Program-made: the position numbers and the translations under genes
The notes under the pieces: generated by a model
The model's database searches: none
What the model saw: only the letters and a program-made list of their open reading frames with translations
What the model was told of the DNA's origin: nothing
Origin: Reticulitermes speratus
Taxonomy: Eukaryota > Arthropoda > Insecta > Blattodea > Rhinotermitidae
Reading direction: 5' to 3'
NCBI GenBank assembly: GCA_021186555.1
Contig: JAJKFL010000031.1
Span: 18,506,487 to 18,570,486 of the forward strand
Length of the DNA stretch: 64,000 nt
Part shown: positions 60,363 through 64,000 of the stretch, piece by piece
Layout of the letters: every line of letters starts with the position of its first letter
How positions within the stretch are numbered: position 1 is the first letter of the stretch

Positions 60363-62542
60363 CAGTGAAACCTCTATCCATCGTTTTTCAGGGGACCGGA
60401 AAATTTGAACGATACATACGGGAAATGATAGTACCGGGAAACCATTAAAAATTATAGATAAGAACAATTTAATGATAATTATTACTTCTTGCTGAGAAAA
60501 TCTTTCATTGACGTTTGTTTTGAGCAAACTTTACTCCTCCTCAATTCAAAGTACGATTTTTCAAGGCCTAGAACACTTTCACGATCACTGTCACTCATGC
60601 TGTGCGCATAAAAGAAAGATTTTACTTTCATCGGCGCTTCGTGCGTCTCAGCAAAGCTCTCCTCCTTCTTCCCCCTCCACACTCCCGGATGCCACGTGTC
60701 TCACGTACAGCTCCTGCACTGTTTCTACACCACAGGTTGCCACGTGACAGTACACAGAGACGTAGTCCTCTAATTTATCTTTGTTCATGCCACTGAACTT
60801 TTCCCAGTCTTGGTGGAAATCGTCGTCATCGTTGGTCAATACGACGTCACTATCGCCTGAAGATTGTCCCTGCACGTAACCAGCTTTCCGAAAACAATTT
60901 TCGATTGTCTGCTGGGTTACTTCCTGCAAGTCTGCCACAGTGTAGTGCAAAGCTTCCAACACGTTTATCTTCTTTTTCGTATCTTTGCCTGCATCCATTA
61001 AGCAAACAGCTGTTTGCACGAGGCGTTTTCTATAAAGCTGCTTATAACACTTTATTACCCCTAAATCAAGGGGCTGGAGCACACTTGTACAATTTGCCGG
61101 GTACCGTATGACTTTTACATTTCTTAGAAACGATGTATCCTTTGGATGTGCGGCACAATTGTCCACAAAGAGGAGAATGTTCCTGTTTTGTGCACCCATA
61201 CTTGCGTCTAATGAACGAAGAAATGAAGAAAAAATGTCTGTGGTCATCCACGCTTTATTGTTCGCGTGGTACTTGGTGGGTAATTTTTTTACATTCTTGA
61301 AACATCGCGGTTTCGGAGATTTTCCGATAACAATCTGCACTTGTTTGTCAGTTCCATCACTATTAACACAAAGTAAAACAGTAAGTCTGTCTTTACAGTT
61401 TTTCCCTCCATGACAAGACTCTCCTTTGAGAGCCAAGGTTCTATCAGGAAGCACGTTGTAGAAGAGCCCCGTCTCATCCGCGTTGTAAATATCACGTTGT
61501 TCGTAGCCCTCCAACAAAGATGGCAGTCTTTCCAGCCACGCTTCCGTGCTTTCGCTGTCCACTGCCGCACTTTCTCCGACTAACTTCTTGTATACTAGGC
61601 CATGCCGGTCCTCAAACCTCGCTATCCAGCCGTTGGATGCAGTGAAATTTTCTATATTCAGCTGCGCTGCAATCATCTTCGCCTTTCCACGAAGAATGGT
61701 TCCATCAATTGGGATATTCGACGCCCTTGCCTGCTGGTACCACGAGAAGAGTACTCTTTCCAACTCGGCGAATGTCGACTCCCTACCTATTTTCCTCTTC
61801 TTACTGGCGTTACCACATTTTTCTGTCTGCTCTCGGATTTCGTCCTTCTTTGCGAATATGGAGTTTAGTGTACTTGGAGCCAACCCAAGGCGTTTGGCAA
61901 TGTCGACACGTTTCTCTCCAGGATTCTTCTCCACCTCTTCTACTATTTTCAATCGCTCGTGCAGAGTTCTCACTTGCTTTTTAGGTTGGGACATGGTCCA
62001 CGGATTTCAAAATAAATAGCAGGAATAAAATATAATGAAGTAATAAAAACAGGAATAAATTAATAACAGAAATAAAATATTATAGGAAAAGGATAATAAA
62101 GGATGGAAATGATTAAACCAGGGTAACGTATGAAACTATGAAGCACACCAGAACGCACAGAACCACTTGCAATGAAGTAAAGCTCCACAACAGAGTTGCC
62201 AAGTCTTCATCTAGTCCAAAGAAAAGGATGGAGAGCAAAGAGTACAGAATGCACTCCATACTTTTTGATGGAGCCAATCCAGGTGGCACTAAGAAAGCAA
62301 TGCACGCACAGCGCACTAAACCATCGCTTCAAATTTAAAAAAAAAAAAACTATCAGTGCGGGAAAATGTTGCGTCAGGACCGTGATTTTTCAACTATTGG
62401 TGCAGGAAAACGACAGTTCGAGGAACAATGGAGGCGGGAAAAAATAGTGTTATTTATATGGGGCTAATTTCGGGACCAAATAAGGCAGACGATACATGCG
62501 GGCGAACGACGGTAACGGGAACGATGGATAGAGGTTTCACTG
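60363..62542 (-). mobile_element. Nearly intact Tigger/pogo transposon
   Basis: A 2,180-bp element flanked by TA (60361-60362 and 62543-62544). The terminal inverted repeats are 23 bp and identical at both ends, starting CAGTGAAACCTCTATCCATC. It encodes one transposase on the minus strand with a single frame break near its C-terminus. Perfect ends and a mostly open frame indicate a young insertion. Confidence 0.93.
60482..61994 (-). CDS. Tigger-type (DDE_1) transposase, C-terminal frameshift
   Basis: The main open frame 61994-60648 has 448 aa. Domains: residues 1-55, CENP-B/psq helix-turn-helix (LKIVEEVEKNPGEKRVDIAK, LGLAPSTLNSIF); 70-140, second CENP-B-type DNA-binding region (NGWIARFEDRHGL); 165-340, DDE_1 nuclease. 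Catalytic residues are D173 (YNADETGLF), D278 (LLFVDNCAAHP) and D310 (VLQPLDLGVIK), a DD31D spacing. The frame ends ELC-stop at 60648, but the next frame (60682-60482) continues with the expected Tigger tail, ending SKQTSMKDFLSKK. A one-base change in the G/A-rich run near 60665-60685 therefore separates the tail. That QTSMKDFL resembles a PCNA-binding (PIP-box) motif. It may be a real mutation or a consensus error; the DDE core itself is whole. Confidence 0.9.
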
Positions 62543-64000
62543 TACTTTCCTAAGACCTGCAATGTCCACACTATCATCTAAGTTCCTGAAAGCCACAATC
62601 CTGCTACATACACAAACTCATAATTGAAAGTTCCATCACAATGTGGAAAGGAAAACATTTCAAGGAAGCTAAACGCTGTACACTTAAACTTATGAACACA
62701 TTCTTTTTTATTTCAGGACTCTATAGGCCTTCATGGAAAGAATATGCTTTATAATACTTAAAAAAGCTACAGAATATGGCAATATATGTCTTTCAAACAC
62801 ATGTGACTAGAATATTTTAGTAGCAACAGTTCAACAGACAAGAAAAACATACACGCAAGTGTGCACGAATGCACATGCTACTTCAGTAACATCATCACTT
62901 ATAGTTAAAACCCCATGTTACAATCTGACCACAATGCGCACACTACAGAGAATTTATATCTTCTATTCCTATACAAAAAAGATTCAGCTTTAAGCCTTTC
63001 AGTGACAACACATAAGAGCAGCATATGCTATAAACAGCATGTCATTTTTGCAGAAATTGGAAGCCTTGAGGAAGAAATCTTGTATTTACCCATCAACTGG
63101 TGACAGATGTAAACAATCTTTTAAGAGATCTTGAAACAATCATCATTTAAAAAAATCTATGATTACATGTCCTGGAAGGGGAGGAAAAAACAGAGTAGGG
63201 AATTCGTATATCAGAAAACTTGAATCTGAACTTTGGTGTTGATTTCCGTACAGTACACAATGATGTTTCGCAAGATAGTTTAGCAGCGCCACTATTTTCC
63301 AAATTTTTCTTTTTTCAGTCGCTGATGTCACTTATTACATTCATGCAAACAAATACAGAGTATTTTTTACCGCCAGACTGAGCACTGCAGAGTGGGCAGC
63401 ATCATCAGTCGTTATGCAGCAATGATGCTGTCTGCTCTACAGTGAGCAGTCCAGCTCTGTAATTCTCTATGGCACAGTCTTATATTTTGTAGAAGTCCAG
63501 AGACAGAGCAGAATACAGCATTTTAGTAGAACTTTTGTTAAATTTTCTATCTGTAAAGACTTGCTTATGGGCAACTCACAAAATTAAAAAAATAAATTTT
63601 GATTCAGTGTCAGACTCCACACACTAAACTCTGTTAAAAAGAAGTCTTCTGGTACAATGGCCTAGTACATTAACATCCTGACCTTGTTTCACAAGACAGT
63701 TTATCAAATTCACAAAATCTCGGAAAACACTACTCACAGACAAGTCACATTTCAAGCTTATGCACAGGAAAACACTCTCCATGGGGCCCTTCATTACAAT
63801 TATCATACACCACTCTTCATCTCCTCCTTTTGACTTTCCTTCACCACACTTAGTTCTCTAACTGCACACACAGCAGTCCTTTTCTTTTTTTACTTTGTAG
63901 TTTACTGAGGTATTTACTTTCACCACCCTCAGGACCTCCCATACCTGATGGCCCAGCAATATTTTACTCCTCCTGGCCACTCTTCTGCAAAAGTATCAAT
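62543..64000. other. Right end of window, nothing firmly recognised
   Basis: A GC-richer inverted repeat lies at about 63378-63456 (gcagagtgggcagcatcat facing atgatgctgtctgctctac). An exon-like segment on the minus strand (about 63984-63949, after tttgcag and before GTATGG) is too short to judge. No gene is called. Confidence 0.5.

Noticed and set aside
63949-63984. N-terminal BICRA exon at the right edge of the window
   Set aside because: Splice-like signals are present, but the encoded residues do not resemble the known BICRA N-terminus and the piece is too short to judge.

Overview
This is a piece of an animal nuclear genome, almost certainly an arthropod and most likely an insect. Coding sequence is split by AT-rich introns with GT-AG boundaries, intergenic DNA is long, and mariner, Tigger/pogo, piggyBac-like, hAT-like, SINE and LINE insertions are dense. 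The order is not proven. The style of the non-LTR remnants reminds me of cockroach or termite genomes, but that is an impression from memory.

Two host genes lie head-to-tail on the minus strand. Downstream (40-7538) is a complete-looking coding region for a YJU2B/CCDC130-type splicing factor (CWC16 family), five coding exons, about 408 aa. Upstream (27767-54590) is the 3' part of a BICRA/GLTSCR1-type gene, the subunit that defines the non-canonical BAF (ncBAF/GBAF) chromatin remodelling complex: 13 exons and about 1,759 codons, with the N-terminal exon(s) not found. Every splice phase agrees between neighbouring exons, provided that three single-base deletions are allowed for in BICRA (near 28373, 35295 and 46503). 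In each case one missing G explains the shift, which looks more like consensus error than gene death.

The 20 kb between the genes (7539-27766) holds a degenerate roughly 140-bp tandem repeat, a large foldback element, a short hairpin insertion, an intact mariner (23335-24666), a 104-bp perfect tandem duplication and a mariner remnant. BICRA introns hold two SINE families, a 5'-truncated LINE, a dead mariner, an hAT-like MITE, piggyBac-like TTAA MITEs and a deleted Tigger element. Upstream of BICRA (54591-64000) are a nearly intact Tigger-type transposon (60363-62542) and older relics.

The most interesting pattern is a set of small hairpin or foldback insertions whose arms carry a hammerhead-ribozyme-like core: CTGANGA, a short stem, GAAAC, then a closing helix. 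Three of them share the same stem ends and 3' tail and have 12-13 bp target duplications. They look like a non-autonomous, ribozyme-bearing retroelement family of the kind linked to Penelope-like elements, although no Penelope reverse transcriptase is visible here.
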